From Bordetella parapertussis (GTDB lineage Bacteria; Pseudomonadota; Gammaproteobacteria; Burkholderiales; Burkholderiaceae_C): a stretch of DNA of 15,321 bases. This document shows positions 1 to 8,924 of the stretch, piece after piece. The notes beneath the pieces were generated by a model. That model was not told the DNA's origin, did no database searches, and worked only from the letters and a program-made list of their open reading frames with translations. The position numbers and the translations under genes are program-made. How positions within the stretch are numbered: the first letter of the stretch is position 1; the number at the start of each line of letters is the position of its first letter. The stretch lies in contig CAMCWS010000050.1 of the NCBI GenBank assembly GCA_945882755.1, forward strand, positions 1 to 15,321, written 5' to 3'.

Positions 1-2019
1 AGCGGGGTTGGCGTATTTGGAATTGATGACTTCGCCTTGCTCGGTGAGGCGGATTTGCCCACGCACCGTGCCAGGGGGTTGCGCCAAAATCGCGTCGTAG
101 CTGGGACCACCGCCGCGCCCCACGGTGCCGCCTCGGCCATGGAACAAACGCAAGGTGATGCCGTGTTCCGCCTCTAAAGCTTGGAAGACATTCACCAAGG
201 CCAACTCGGTTTGGTAAAGCGACCAGTTGCTGGTGAAAATGCCACCGTCTTTGTTGCTGTCCGAGTAGCCCAGCATGATGTCTTGCTCGCTGCTGCTGCG
301 TTTCACCATGGCCGCAATGCCTGGCAAGGCGTAGTAGCCGCGCATGATGTGCGGCGCTTGTTGCAGGTCTTCGATGGTTTCAAACAAAGGCGACACGATG
401 AGCTCTGCCAACGCATCGTTGCTCAAGCTGCCGTGCAGCAAGCCTGTCTCTTTTTGCAGCACCAACACTTCCAGCAAGTCGCTCACGCTCTCGGTGTGGC
501 TGATGATGGCGTGACGAATCGCTTGCGGGCCAAAGTCGTGACGGATTTGCCGCGCAGTTTCAAAGATGCGCAACTCGGACACGCTGTGGGCGCTGTAAGC
601 ATGGTGTGGGATGCGCAGGGGGCGTGGGTCGTTCAACACCTGCATCAATAAGGCTTGCCGTGCTGCTTCATCCAGCTTGGCGTAATGTGATTCGATGCCA
701 GCCACTTTCAGCAATTCGGCGACCACCAGTTCGTGTTGGTCCGAGCTTTGGCGTAAATCGACCGTGGCCAAATGAAAGCCAAATACCTGCACCGCCCGCA
801 TCAGGGGGCGAAGGCGTGGGATGGCCAAAGCTTGGGCGTGTTGCGCGGTGAGGGCTTCGTCCAAGGTGCGTAAATCGGTCAGCAAGCTGTCGGCATCGGG
901 GTAGGGGTTTTGCGGCGCCAAGGCGTGGCGAGCGGCTTCTTTGCCTGTCAACTGCGTCAGCGTGGCAGCCAGTCGTGCATACATGAAGGTGAGGCTACGC
1001 CTGTAAGGCTCGTCTTGGCGATGCGCATTGGTGTCGGGTGATGAAGCGGCCAAGGCTTGCAATGCAGGGGGCACACCGACCAGCATTGCCGAGGTGGACA
1101 ACTCGCTGCCAAGCGAATGGATTTCTGTCAGGTAGTGGCGCAGTGCCACCTCGCTTTGGCGCTGCAAAGCGTATTGCAAGGTGTCAGCGTTGACATTGGG
1201 GTTACCGTCGCGGTCGCCGCCCATCCATTGGCCCATGCGGAAAAATGGCGCAATGGCTTGGCCGCCCAGGTCGGCTTCCAAGTCGGCATAGAGCTTGGGA
1301 ATTTCAGACAAAAAAGTGGACTCGTAATAGCCCATGGCATTCTCAATCTCATCGGCCACGGTGAGTTTGGTGAAACGCAGCAAACGGGTTTGCCACAGTT
1401 GCAACACACGTGCCCGCACTTGGGCTTCAATCAGCGCCATGGTTCGCGTGGTGGTGGCGTCCAGCGGACGGGAAGTGATGGCGTCACGCTCTTGCAAACT
1501 GTGGGCAATGCCACGCTCGGCGTCCAAAATGCTTTTGCGTTGAACCTCGGTGGGGTGGGCGGTCAGCACAGGTGAAATATGTGCATTAGCCAAGGCTTGA
1601 AGCACCGCCTTGGTGGTCCACCCAGCGGCTTTAAGCTTACTTAAGGCTTGAGCCACACTGCCTACTCTCACATCGCCTGCACGGTCGTGGATTTGTTGAC
1701 GACGAATATGGTGTTGGTCTTCTGCCAAGTTGGCCAAGTGGCTGAAATAAGTAAAGGCGCGAATCACGCTCACCGCTTGCACGCTGGACAAGGAGGCCAA
1801 TTTTTTCTTCAAGGCCTTGCCAGCCAAAGCGTCAGCATCGCGTCGAAATGCCACCGATAAGCGGCGAATTTGTTCAACCAAGCCAAACGCTGCCTCGCCT
1901 TCTTGTTCGCGAATGACATCGCCAAGAATCCGACCTAGCCAGCGGATGTCGTCCACCATGGGACGTTCTTGCTGATTTAATTGGGTGGTTCGTCTTGCGC
2001 TGGCAGGTGGTCTGGACAT
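1..2019 (-). CDS. ppc: Phosphoenolpyruvate carboxylase, N-terminal 673 residues (3' end outside window)
   Basis: PEPC carboxylates phosphoenolpyruvate with bicarbonate to oxaloacetate, an anaplerotic feed of the TCA cycle in the cytoplasm. The reverse strand is open from the ATG at 2019-2017 to the window edge. In order it shows TAHPTEV around residue 153 (the first active-site signature with the catalytic histidine), [20 protein letters not shown] (second signature), [14 protein letters not shown] (phosphate-binding loop) and, at the very edge, [16 protein letters not shown]. These are hallmark PEPC motifs, so the assignment is secure. Family members run to about 880-960 residues, so roughly a quarter is missing off the left side; there is no sign of damage. 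The start is the most upstream plausible ATG; a second in-frame ATG lies about 20 codons in, and neither has a good Shine-Dalgarno. The gene is divergent from hemC, with 84 bp between my chosen starts. Confidence 0.97.
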   Translation of the reverse strand, partial: MSRPPASARRTTQLNQQERPMVDDIRWLGRILGDVIREQEGEAAFGLVEQIRRLSVAFRRDADALAGKALKKKLASLSSVQAVSVIRAFTYFSHLANLAEDQHHIRRQQIHDRAGDVRVGSVAQALSKLKAAGWTTKAVLQALANAHISPVLTAHPTEVQRKSILDAERGIAHSLQERDAITSRPLDATTTRTMALIEAQVRARVLQLWQTRLLRFTKLTVADEIENAMGYYESTFLSEIPKLYADLEADLGGQAIAPFFRMGQWMGGDRDGNPNVNADTLQYALQRQSEVALRHYLTEIHSLGSELSTSAMLVGVPPALQALAASSPDTNAHRQDEPYRRSLTFMYARLAATLTQLTGKEAARHALAPQNPYPDADSLLTDLRTLDEALTAQHAQALAIPRLRPLMRAVQVFGFHLATVDLRQSSDQHELVVAELLKVAGIESHYAKLDEAARQALLMQVLNDPRPLRIPHHAYSAHSVSELRIFETARQIRHDFGPQAIRHAIISHTESVSDLLEVLVLQKETGLLHGSLSNDALAELIVSPLFETIEDLQQAPHIMRGYYALPGIAAMVKRSSSEQDIMLGYSDSNKDGGIFTSNWSLYQTELALVNVFQALEAEHGITLRLFHGRGGTVGRGGGPSYDAILAQPPGTVRGQIRLTEQGEVINSKYANPA

Positions 2020-2103
2020 AAAAAATCAGTTGTGGCGAGGGAAAACCATGAGGAAGCCCATGCTAGCATTCAGCAGAGAAAACCCGTACACCCAGTCCCT
2101 ATT
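2020..2103. promoter_or_regulatory. ppc/hemC divergent intergenic region with palindromic extended -10 candidate
   Basis: This 84-bp gap must hold the 5' ends of both transcripts unless promoters lie inside ppc. At 2060-2069 is the perfect palindrome ATGCTAGCAT. On each strand it reads TGCTAGCAT, a TGn extended -10 followed by TAGCAT (4 of 6 to TATAAT). A start about 7 nt downstream would give leaders of roughly 28 nt for hemC and 34 nt for ppc, both reasonable. I see no good -35 hexamer on either side, which extended -10 promoters can tolerate. The palindrome is seen directly; promoter function is inference, and it could instead be an operator or chance. Confidence 0.35.
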
Positions 2104-3015
2104 TTGAGCACCGTTCACCTCACCATCGCCACCCGTGAGAGCCGTTTGGCTCTTTGGCAAGCCCACCATTTGCAAGACCTGCTGCAAGCGCGAGGTTGCG
2201 AAATCTCTATTTTGGGCATGACCACCCAAGGCGACCAAATCCTCGACCGTTCCCTCAGCAAAGTCGGCGGCAAGGGTTTGTTTGTCAAAGAACTCGAAGT
2301 GGCGTTGGAAGAAGGTCGAGCCGACTTGGCGGTTCATTCCCTCAAAGATGTGCCTATGGACATGCCCGAAGGCTTTGCGCTGGCTTGCGTGATGGAGCGT
2401 GAAGACCCGCGTGACGCTTGGGTGTCACCTCACTTCGCCACCCTGCAAGACCTGCCGCAAGGTGCGGTCGTGGGCACCTCCAGCTTGCGCCGCACGGTGT
2501 TGCTTCGCGCTTTGCGCCCCGATTTGCAAATCGAACCGCTGCGTGGCAATCTGGACACCCGCTTGCGCAAACTAGACGAAGGCCAGTACGCCGGGATTGT
2601 CTTGGCTGCAGCTGGTTTAAAGCGTCTAGGTTTGGCAGATCGAATCCGACATATTTTTTCTACCAGCGAGATGCTCCCCGCAGCTGGACAGGGTGCTTTG
2701 GGCATTGAAATCCGCAGTCAACGAGACGATGTGCGTAGTGTCTTGGCCCCCTTGGCAGACCACACCACTTGGCTGGCTGTGGCCGCAGAACGCTCCGTCA
2801 GTCGTGCCATGGGAGGGAGTTGCTCCATGCCTTTAGCGGCACACGCAACGCTTGACCAAGGTCAGTTGCGTATCGACGCCGCTTGGGGCAACCCAGACGA
2901 TTTGCACGCTCCCCTTTTGCGCGCACACACCGAGGGTATGGCCTCCGATTTGGCGCAAGCTGAGCAACTGGGCTTGCAAGTAGCTGCCAAGCTGCGAGCG
3001 CAGGGCGCCGCGTAA
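2104..3015 (+). CDS. hemC: Hydroxymethylbilane synthase (porphobilinogen deaminase)
   Basis: HemC polymerises four porphobilinogens into hydroxymethylbilane, the linear precursor of heme, siroheme and other tetrapyrroles, in the cytoplasm. Visible signatures, counted from the chosen start, are [13 protein letters not shown] at the N-terminus, [11 protein letters not shown], a [12 protein letters not shown] block, VGTSSLRR and [24 protein letters not shown] contains Cys240, which aligns with the cysteine that tethers the dipyrromethane cofactor. The protein would be 303 residues, close to the usual 300-320. No ATG lies upstream of the conserved N-terminus in this frame, so I chose TTG 2104 (giving [13 protein letters not shown]). 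A GTG at 2032 would add 24 residues. Neither has a Shine-Dalgarno. It is the first gene of hemC-hemD-hemX-hemY. The identity is certain; the start is not. Confidence 0.95.
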   Translation: MSTVHLTIATRESRLALWQAHHLQDLLQARGCEISILGMTTQGDQILDRSLSKVGGKGLFVKELEVALEEGRADLAVHSLKDVPMDMPEGFALACVMEREDPRDAWVSPHFATLQDLPQGAVVGTSSLRRTVLLRALRPDLQIEPLRGNLDTRLRKLDEGQYAGIVLAAAGLKRLGLADRIRHIFSTSEMLPAAGQGALGIEIRSQRDDVRSVLAPLADHTTWLAVAAERSVSRAMGGSCSMPLAAHATLDQGQLRIDAAWGNPDDLHAPLLRAHTEGMASDLAQAEQLGLQVAAKLRAQGAA

Positions 3016-3035
3016 CTGCGCTGGCTGCTCCTCGT

Positions 3036-3839
3036 ATGGTGCGTACCGCCAGATTGGCTCTTGACGTCATCCTTACCCGACCTGCTGCTGAAGGGCAGAC
3101 TTGGGCTGTGGGTTTACGCAAAGCCGGACACCGCGTTCAAAATTGGCCCTTGATCGAGGTCAACCCCATGACCGATTTGATGCGCTTGCGTTCTGTACTT
3201 GATGCTTGGCATGGTTACCAAGCAGTGATGTTCGTCAGCCGTGCAGCCGTGACCAATGCTTTAGGCACCATCAAACCAAAAGCCGGATGGGGCATGACGC
3301 GCTGTTGGGCCACAGGGCCTGGCACCCGTCAGGCTTTGCGTGATGCAGGGGTGCCAGACACACTGATCGATTCTCCGCCGCCTGACGCAGCCCAGTTTGA
3401 TACCGAATCACTATGGCCGGTGGTGCAAGCCAAGCTCCAGCCGCGCAAGCCGGTTTTGTTGTTGCGCGGCAGTGATGGCGACCAAGAAGACCCTAGCTCG
3501 CAAGGTTCTGGCCGCGATTGGTTGTTGCGGCAATTGGCCTTGAGCGGTGTTCATGTGGAAATTTTGTCGGTCTACCAGCGCTGTGTTCCGCGTTGGGACA
3601 ACAACCGTTTGCAAGAGGCAAGTCAAGCCGCCCAAGACGGCAGTATTTGGTTGTTCAGCAGTTCCCAAGCCTTGGACAATTTGGCCAGCTTGCTGCCAGA
3701 CCAAGATTGGGGCGCCACCCGCGCCATGGCCACGCATGAACGGATTGTGCAAACCGCCAAGGCCATGGGCATCGGGAAAGTGGTTTTTTGCAGACCCAGT
3801 CTGGGCGAAGTGCTTGCCTCATTAGAATTGATGGCATGA
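3036..3839 (+). CDS. hemD: Uroporphyrinogen-III synthase
   Basis: HemD cyclises hydroxymethylbilane to uroporphyrinogen III with inversion of ring D, the step directly after HemC. The 267-residue protein has the low-conservation two-lobed pattern of the family: an N-terminal VILTRPAAEG strand-loop, WPLIEVNP, VMFVSRAAVTNAL, WATGPGTRQAL, then PVLLLRGSDGDQE and LSVYQRCVPRW in the middle. The C-terminal lobe has IWLFSSSQALDNL and the family's typical ending. Lengths of 250-270 are normal. The ATG lies 20 bp after the hemC stop and has no evident Shine-Dalgarno, so translation may be coupled to hemC. Its last codons overlap the hemX start in ATGA. In some relatives hemD is fused to hemX; here the two are separate. 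Confidence 0.93.
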   Translation: MVRTARLALDVILTRPAAEGQTWAVGLRKAGHRVQNWPLIEVNPMTDLMRLRSVLDAWHGYQAVMFVSRAAVTNALGTIKPKAGWGMTRCWATGPGTRQALRDAGVPDTLIDSPPPDAAQFDTESLWPVVQAKLQPRKPVLLLRGSDGDQEDPSSQGSGRDWLLRQLALSGVHVEILSVYQRCVPRWDNNRLQEASQAAQDGSIWLFSSSQALDNLASLLPDQDWGATRAMATHERIVQTAKAMGIGKVVFCRPSLGEVLASLELMA

Positions 3840-4900
3840 GCAGTGAGTCTGGACCAACGCAACTTAACCCTCCCCCCGCGGCCGGTCCTGAAACCTCACG
3901 TCCGCTTTGGCGCTCTTATGGGGGCAAATTGATGGGCTTGATTGCCTTGCTTGCCTTGGCACTGTCCATCATGCTGTGGCAAAAAATCAGTTTGATTCAA
4001 GAGCAATTGGCCAGACAAAGCGCGGATGCAGGACAACTTTCCATGCAAGCCAATAGCTTGGCCAAGAACGCGCAAGACTTGGCCAACGAAACCGCGGCCC
4101 GCGTGGCCATGCTCGATACCCGCTTGAGTGAAGTGGCATTGCAGCGTTCGCAACTGGAAGAGTTGATGCAAAGCCTGACACGCTCCAGAGATGAAAACAT
4201 GGTGGTGGATATCGAGTCTGCGCTCAGTCTGGCGCAGCAGCAGGCCGAGCTCACCGGCAGTGTGCAACCCATGCTGGCGGCCTTGCACAGCGCCCAAAAA
4301 CGCTTAAGCAAAGTAGCGCAGCCGCGTCTGGCACCGGTGCTGCGTGCTTTGCAAACCGATATCGACCGTATTCAGTCGGCCAGTGTCACCGATACCCCGA
4401 GCTTGCTTAACAAACTCGATGAGTTGGTGGTCTTGGTAGAAGAACTCCCCTTGCTCAATGCGGTGGGCGCCAACAGCCGCGCCGCACCCGCACCTAGTCA
4501 ACCGATGGGCAATGTGTGGGAGCAGGCGTGGCGACAAGCGCAGTGGTCGGTACTGGCCAGCAGTGTGTGGGCAGAGCTCAGCAGTCTGGTGAGAGTCAGT
4601 CGCATCGACCAACCTGAGGCGGTGTTACTCACGCCGGAGCAGAGCTTTTTTGCCCGCGAAAATTTAAAGTTGCGTTTGCTCAATGCACGTTTGGGTTTAT
4701 TGGCCAGGCAGACAACCGCCTCGCGAAACGATTTGCAATGGGCTGAACGCGATATGCGTCGCTTCTTTGATGTGACGGGTCGCAAAGGCATCACCGCCTT
4801 GTCTTTGCTCACCCAAACCCAAAACCAAATGCGGCAGTTTGATATGCCGCGTTTAGACCATTCGCTGGCAGCGCTGGCGACAGCGGCGGCAGGTCGCTGA
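3836..4900 (+). CDS. hemX: HemX family membrane-anchored protein (no methyltransferase domain)
   Basis: This 354-residue protein matches the HemX family that follows hemD. Many databases label the family uroporphyrinogen-III C-methyltransferase, but no SAM-binding or tetrapyrrole methylase motif is visible, so I do not adopt that activity. The order is a proline-rich cytoplasmic N-terminus (1-30), one transmembrane helix about 32-48 (GLIALLALALSIMLW), then a long Gln/Glu/Ala-rich probable coiled coil to about 120, and a helical C-terminal domain ending RFFDVTGRKG and a DMPRLDHSLAAL segment. The ATG at 3836 overlaps the hemD stop (ATGA), which decides this start over an upstream in-frame alternative at 3788. 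hemY begins 1 bp after its stop. The topology suggests the bulk is periplasmic, held by an uncleaved anchor. A role in tetrapyrrole metabolism rests on context only. Confidence 0.88.
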   Translation: MSSESGPTQLNPPPAAGPETSRPLWRSYGGKLMGLIALLALALSIMLWQKISLIQEQLARQSADAGQLSMQANSLAKNAQDLANETAARVAMLDTRLSEVALQRSQLEELMQSLTRSRDENMVVDIESALSLAQQQAELTGSVQPMLAALHSAQKRLSKVAQPRLAPVLRALQTDIDRIQSASVTDTPSLLNKLDELVVLVEELPLLNAVGANSRAAPAPSQPMGNVWEQAWRQAQWSVLASSVWAELSSLVRVSRIDQPEAVLLTPEQSFFARENLKLRLLNARLGLLARQTTASRNDLQWAERDMRRFFDVTGRKGITALSLLTQTQNQMRQFDMPRLDHSLAALATAAAGR

Positions 4901-4901
4901 G

Positions 4902-6194
4902 ATGCGCTTGGCCCTGTGGCTTGTTGCTCTGTTTGCGGTTGCTGTGGCAGTGGCCTTGGGCTTGAGTCAACAAGCTGGCACGGTCACGGTGTTTGTGCCG
5001 CCCTACCGTGTCGACCTTTCTCTCAATTTGGTTTTGATCAGCTTGGCCTTGCTATTTGCCTTGGTGTACATGGCGCTTCGCAGCCTATTGGGTTTATGGG
5101 TACTGCCAGATCAGGCGAGGCGTTGGCGAGTGCAGCAACGCGAACGCAGCGCCCAATCGCTCATGCTCAACGCCCAAATCGGTTGGATGACAGGGCGTTA
5201 TTTGCGGGCCCGTAAAGCCGCATTGCAAGGTTTGGCGCATGTTGAAGGCTTGCTTTCATCCGAAGATGGCGTTTCACCCAGCGCCAGTTTGCTGCTCATG
5301 CGCAGCGTCCTGCATTTGTTGGCCGCTGAAAGTGCGCATGTGCTGCGCGACGAAAAAGCGCGGGACGAGCATTTGCAGCAGGTCTTTCAGCCACACCCTG
5401 CTTTGAGTTCATCGCTGCGCAATGAGGTGCAAGATGCTGCACGCTTGAACGCCACGCGTTGGGCTTTGCACGACCGCGATGAGCGCAGCGCACACCAGTA
5501 CCTTAGCCAATTGCCCCAGGGCACTGCGCGACGCACTTTGGCGCTGCGCTTGCGATTGAAAGCTGATCGCATGGGGCAAATGCATCTGCCCGCTTTGGAC
5601 ACCGCACGTTTGTTGGCCAAGCATGGCGCTTTTTCACCCAACGCCGCCAACAGTTTGATGCGCGGTTTGGCTTTGGCCAGCATGGACGACTGTCGGGATG
5701 CGCATCAGTTACAGGCCACTTGGCGTATCTTGCAATCTGCCGAGCGGTCCATGCCAGAGGTTGCTGTCTACGCGGCACGGCGTTTACTGAGCTTCAACGG
5801 TGAGGCCAACTTGGCTTTGCAATGGCTTTTGCCCGTGTGGGAAGCTCTCGCTGGTAACAGCGCAGAGCAAAGCGACAGCGCAGTGCGCCAACGTGTGGTG
5901 GAAGTGCTGGCGCAGGCCTTGCAAAGCTTGGTTCCTGACAGCGAGTGGTTGGCACGAGTGGAACAAGCGCGGTTGGCCAACCCGCGCAGCGTTGAGTTGC
6001 AGTACCTGAGCGGCATGGTGTGTTTGCGCCACAGCTTGTGGGGCAAGGCTCAGCAACTGCTTGAGCAAGCGGCACCACGTTTGCAGTCCAGCGAATTAAA
6101 ACGCAGCGCTTGGCGGGCCTTGGCCGAACTGGCCGAACAAAAAGGCGATCAAGCGCAAGCGCTGGCGTGTTGGAAGCTGTCCGCCAGCGCTTGA
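4902..6194 (+). CDS. hemY: HemY family inner-membrane TPR protein
   Basis: The 430-residue protein begins with two hydrophobic helices, about 3-22 (LWLVALFAVAVAVALGL) and about 42-65 (NLVLISLALLFALVYMALRSLLGLW). These are separated by a short TVTVFVPPYRVDLSL segment, the arrangement of the HemY N-terminal domain. The rest is an alanine/leucine/arginine-rich helical solenoid consistent with TPR repeats, with clear TPR-like helices near the C-terminus (KAQQLLEQAAPRL, RALAELAEQKGDQAQAL). Despite the name it is not the Gram-positive protoporphyrinogen oxidase HemY. The family is usually next to hemCDX in proteobacteria, and its biochemical role is unsettled. The start is 1 bp after the hemX stop. 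It ends 9 bp from the convergent rne stop, with no terminator between. It is the last gene of the hem operon. Confidence 0.9.
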   Translation: MRLALWLVALFAVAVAVALGLSQQAGTVTVFVPPYRVDLSLNLVLISLALLFALVYMALRSLLGLWVLPDQARRWRVQQRERSAQSLMLNAQIGWMTGRYLRARKAALQGLAHVEGLLSSEDGVSPSASLLLMRSVLHLLAAESAHVLRDEKARDEHLQQVFQPHPALSSSLRNEVQDAARLNATRWALHDRDERSAHQYLSQLPQGTARRTLALRLRLKADRMGQMHLPALDTARLLAKHGAFSPNAANSLMRGLALASMDDCRDAHQLQATWRILQSAERSMPEVAVYAARRLLSFNGEANLALQWLLPVWEALAGNSAEQSDSAVRQRVVEVLAQALQSLVPDSEWLARVEQARLANPRSVELQYLSGMVCLRHSLWGKAQQLLEQAAPRLQSSELKRSAWRALAELAEQKGDQAQALACWKLSASA

Positions 6195-6203
6195 ACTGCA
6201 GTC

Positions 6204-8924
6204 TTAGGCCGTAGGGCGGTTGTCGTCAAACGGCATAGCCATCTGACGCAAATCGCGTTTGGTTTCTACCAATACCAAGGGACCTTCATCCATCACGATG
6301 GGGGCTGGACGTTCACGCGGAACATGCACCGGTTTGGGTTCAGCCGCAATGGATGCTTGCACCTGTGCGATGCGCTCGGGGTTGGAGTTCACCCACTCCA
6401 AGCCGCTGCCAGAAGCGACTTGCTGTAACTGCCCCATGGGCAGTTCGTAAGAGGCGATGCTGGGCATGCGGTGCTGCTGTGCTACCGGTGCAGTTGCTGC
6501 CACTGCGACAGGCGCAGGTGCTGCGGGTGACCAAGCGTTATCCACGGGGGCTGTGTTGGCATCTTCGGATTTTTCTGCGCGTGGCGCACGATCGCGGCCA
6601 TAGCGGTCACGGTTGCGTCGTTCACGGCGCTCGTTGACACGCTCGCCGCCTTCGCTTGCCGCGGCAGAAGCGTCGGCCACAGTTTTCGGCTCAATACCAT
6701 TTGCAGCGCTGGCAAGCGCATCTTCTGCCAATGGCATTTGCGCGTCGGCTGTGCCTGGGTTGTTGCGTTCACCACGACGGCCACGACCTCGGCGTCCGTC
6801 GGTTTTTTCCCGCGGTGCGCGTTCGCTGGTTTCGCCTGGGTTGACTGCCACAACGCCTGCCAAGGTGTTGGCTGGGACTTCTGTGGCCACAGCTTCTTGG
6901 CGACGCCGTCCGTCTGAACGATCGCCTCGGCCACGTCCGCGTCCACCTTCACGTCCACCTTCAGGGCGGTCACTGCGCGGGGAATCGGTCTTGGCTTCGT
7001 TGGCGCGGTCATCGCGGCCTTCGCCAGTCCGGCCTTCTGTGCTTGCGCGACGACCTTCACCACGGCGTTGACCACCACGGCGGTTGTCCCCGTTGCGGCC
7101 TTCCCCAGACCTACCTTCGCGGCGCTCGCCTGAGCGAGCCGGTTTGTCTTCTGTGGCGGGTTTGGCAGATTCGTTGGCAGGTTGGCTGCCAAACAAGTTT
7201 TTAAGCCATCCAAAAAAGCCTTTTTCAGCTGGCGCAGCAGCTGCGGAGCTGGGGCGTTTGGCTGCAGGTGTTGACGGTGCGGTCACTTCAGATTTGGCTG
7301 CACGCGGTTCGGCGTGTGGTGCGGGCAAATCGGGCAACACACCTTTGATGACCGGCGACTGTTTGTTGGTGGGCTCTTGCGAGCGACGCGTGACAGCGGT
7401 CGGGTCTTCGATCTCCTCGGCCATCTTGTAGCTGGCTTGGATGTTGTCCAAACGCGGGTCGTCGTGCTTCAAGCGCTCCAACTTGTAGTTCGGGGTTTCC
7501 AAACCTTTGTTGGGGATCAGCAGCACATTGGTGCGTTGTTGAATTTCAATTTTGGCGATTTCAGATCGTTTCTCATTCAACAAGAAAGAAGCCACTTCCA
7601 CAGGCACTTGGGCATGTACCGCGGCGGTGTTGTCCTTCATGGACTCTTCTTGGATGATGCGCAAAATTTGCAGCGCCGAGCTTTCGGTGTCGCGCACATG
7701 GCCTGAACCACCGCAGCGTGGGCAGGGGATGGAAGCCCCCTCGCTCAATGCAGGGCGCAAGCGCTGACGGCTCATTTCCATCAAGCCAAATTTGCTGATG
7801 GTGCCGAACTGCACACGGGCGCGGTCTTGGCGCAGTGCGTCGCGCAAGCGGTTTTCCACTTCGCGGCGATTTTTCGACTCGTCCATGTCGATAAAGTCAA
7901 TGACGATCAGGCCACCCAAATCGCGCAAGCGCATTTGACGCGCCACTTCATCGGCGGCTTCCAAGTTGGTGCGGGTGGCGGTCTCTTCGATATCGCCGCC
8001 TTTGATCGCACGAGCAGAGTTGACGTCCACCGACACCAAGGCCTCGGTGTGGTCAATCACAATTGCGCCGCCCGAGGGCAGGTTGACCGTGCGGGCATAA
8101 GCCGATTCAATTTGGTGCTCGATTTGAAAGCGCGAAAACAGCGGGGTTTCGTCGCGGTAGCGCTTCACACGGGCGGCATGCTCGGGCATGACGTGGGCCA
8201 TGAACTGCTGCGCTTGGTCGTAGATGTCATCGGTGTCGATCAAGATGTCGCCGATGTCGTTGTTGAAGTAGTCGCGGATGGCGCGGATCACCAAGCTCGA
8301 CTCTTGGTAAATCAGGAAAGCGCCTTTGGCACCACTGGCACCATCGATGGCGGCCCACAGCTTTAAGAGGTAGTTCAAGTCCCATTGCAACTCGGGGGCG
8401 CTGCGGCCAATGCCGGCGGTGCGGGCAATGATGGACATGCCATTGGGGTATTCCAACTGGTCCATGGCTTCTTTAAGCTCAGCACGGTCGTCACCCTCGA
8501 TGCGGCGGCTGACGCCACCACCGCGAGGGTTGTTGGGCATCAGCACCACATAGCGGCCAGCCAATGAAATGAAGGTGGTGAGGGCCGCGCCTTTGTTGCC
8601 ACGCTCTTCCTTTTCCACCTGGATCAGCATTTCCTGACCCTCTTTGATCACATCTTGGATGCGGGCTTGGGAAGCTGACACATTGCCCGAGAAGTATTGT
8701 TTGGAGATTTCTTTGAAAGGCAAAAAGCCATGACGCTCTTCACCGTAATCGACAAAACAAGCCTCTAGCGAGGGTTCGACGCGGGTGACCACGGCCTTGT
8801 AAATATTGCCTTTGCGCTGTTCGCGACCTTCAATTTCGATTTCGTAGTCGAGGAGCTTTTGTCCGTCGACGATAGCCAAGCGGCGCTCTTCGGCCTGGGT
8901 GGCATTGATAAGCATCCGTTTCAT
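6204..8924 (-). CDS. rne: Ribonuclease E, degradosome endoribonuclease
   Basis: RNase E cuts AU-rich single-stranded RNA for mRNA decay and for rRNA/tRNA maturation. The 906-residue protein starts MLINATQAEERR (after MKR), with an S1 RNA-binding domain around 37-120. The catalytic DNase I-like region carries Asp300 (SVDVNSARA) and Asp343 (VIDFIDMDES), spaced like the two metal-binding aspartates of the E. coli enzyme. The zinc-link CPRC is at 401-404 and the small domain reaches about 510. Residues 569-579 (GFFGWLKNLFG) resemble the amphipathic membrane-targeting helix. From about 597 to 720 the chain is Arg/Gly/Glu-rich and disordered, then Ala/Pro-rich, and it ends with an ordered-looking motif around 841-887 (LEWVNSNPERIAQVQ to GPLVLVE). 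The start is supported by AAGGA 7 nt upstream. The presence of a scaffold half argues for RNase E rather than RNase G. Confidence 0.97.
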   Translation of the reverse strand: MKRMLINATQAEERRLAIVDGQKLLDYEIEIEGREQRKGNIYKAVVTRVEPSLEACFVDYGEERHGFLPFKEISKQYFSGNVSASQARIQDVIKEGQEMLIQVEKEERGNKGAALTTFISLAGRYVVLMPNNPRGGGVSRRIEGDDRAELKEAMDQLEYPNGMSIIARTAGIGRSAPELQWDLNYLLKLWAAIDGASGAKGAFLIYQESSLVIRAIRDYFNNDIGDILIDTDDIYDQAQQFMAHVMPEHAARVKRYRDETPLFSRFQIEHQIESAYARTVNLPSGGAIVIDHTEALVSVDVNSARAIKGGDIEETATRTNLEAADEVARQMRLRDLGGLIVIDFIDMDESKNRREVENRLRDALRQDRARVQFGTISKFGLMEMSRQRLRPALSEGASIPCPRCGGSGHVRDTESSALQILRIIQEESMKDNTAAVHAQVPVEVASFLLNEKRSEIAKIEIQQRTNVLLIPNKGLETPNYKLERLKHDDPRLDNIQASYKMAEEIEDPTAVTRRSQEPTNKQSPVIKGVLPDLPAPHAEPRAAKSEVTAPSTPAAKRPSSAAAAPAEKGFFGWLKNLFGSQPANESAKPATEDKPARSGERREGRSGEGRNGDNRRGGQRRGEGRRASTEGRTGEGRDDRANEAKTDSPRSDRPEGGREGGRGRGRGDRSDGRRRQEAVATEVPANTLAGVVAVNPGETSERAPREKTDGRRGRGRRGERNNPGTADAQMPLAEDALASAANGIEPKTVADASAAASEGGERVNERRERRNRDRYGRDRAPRAEKSEDANTAPVDNAWSPAAPAPVAVAATAPVAQQHRMPSIASYELPMGQLQQVASGSGLEWVNSNPERIAQVQASIAAEPKPVHVPRERPAPIVMDEGPLVLVETKRDLRQMAMPFDDNRPTA

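Noticed and set aside
181-651. Plus-strand ORFs of 150-170 codons across 181-1575
   Set aside because: The minus strand encodes PEPC with intact diagnostic motifs through the whole interval, so these are antisense shadows.
3836-4900. Uroporphyrinogen-III C-methyltransferase activity for HemX
   Set aside because: The name is common in databases, but no SAM-binding or tetrapyrrole-methylase motif is visible. The protein is one membrane helix plus a coiled coil and helical domain.
6195-6202. ACTGCAGT palindrome between hemY and rne
   Set aside because: An 8-bp palindrome is expected by chance in a window this long and has no associated T-tract.
6613-7071. 152-codon plus-strand ORF rich in Arg/Ser/Pro
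   Set aside because: It is antisense to the same GC-rich rne segment and is a shadow frame with no ribosome site or domain.
6482-7213. Long alternative-frame ORF (243 codons) on the minus strand inside rne
   Set aside because: It lies wholly in the Arg/Gly-rich low-complexity half of rne, where biased composition removes stops from several frames. Its product is compositionally biased with no recognisable domain.
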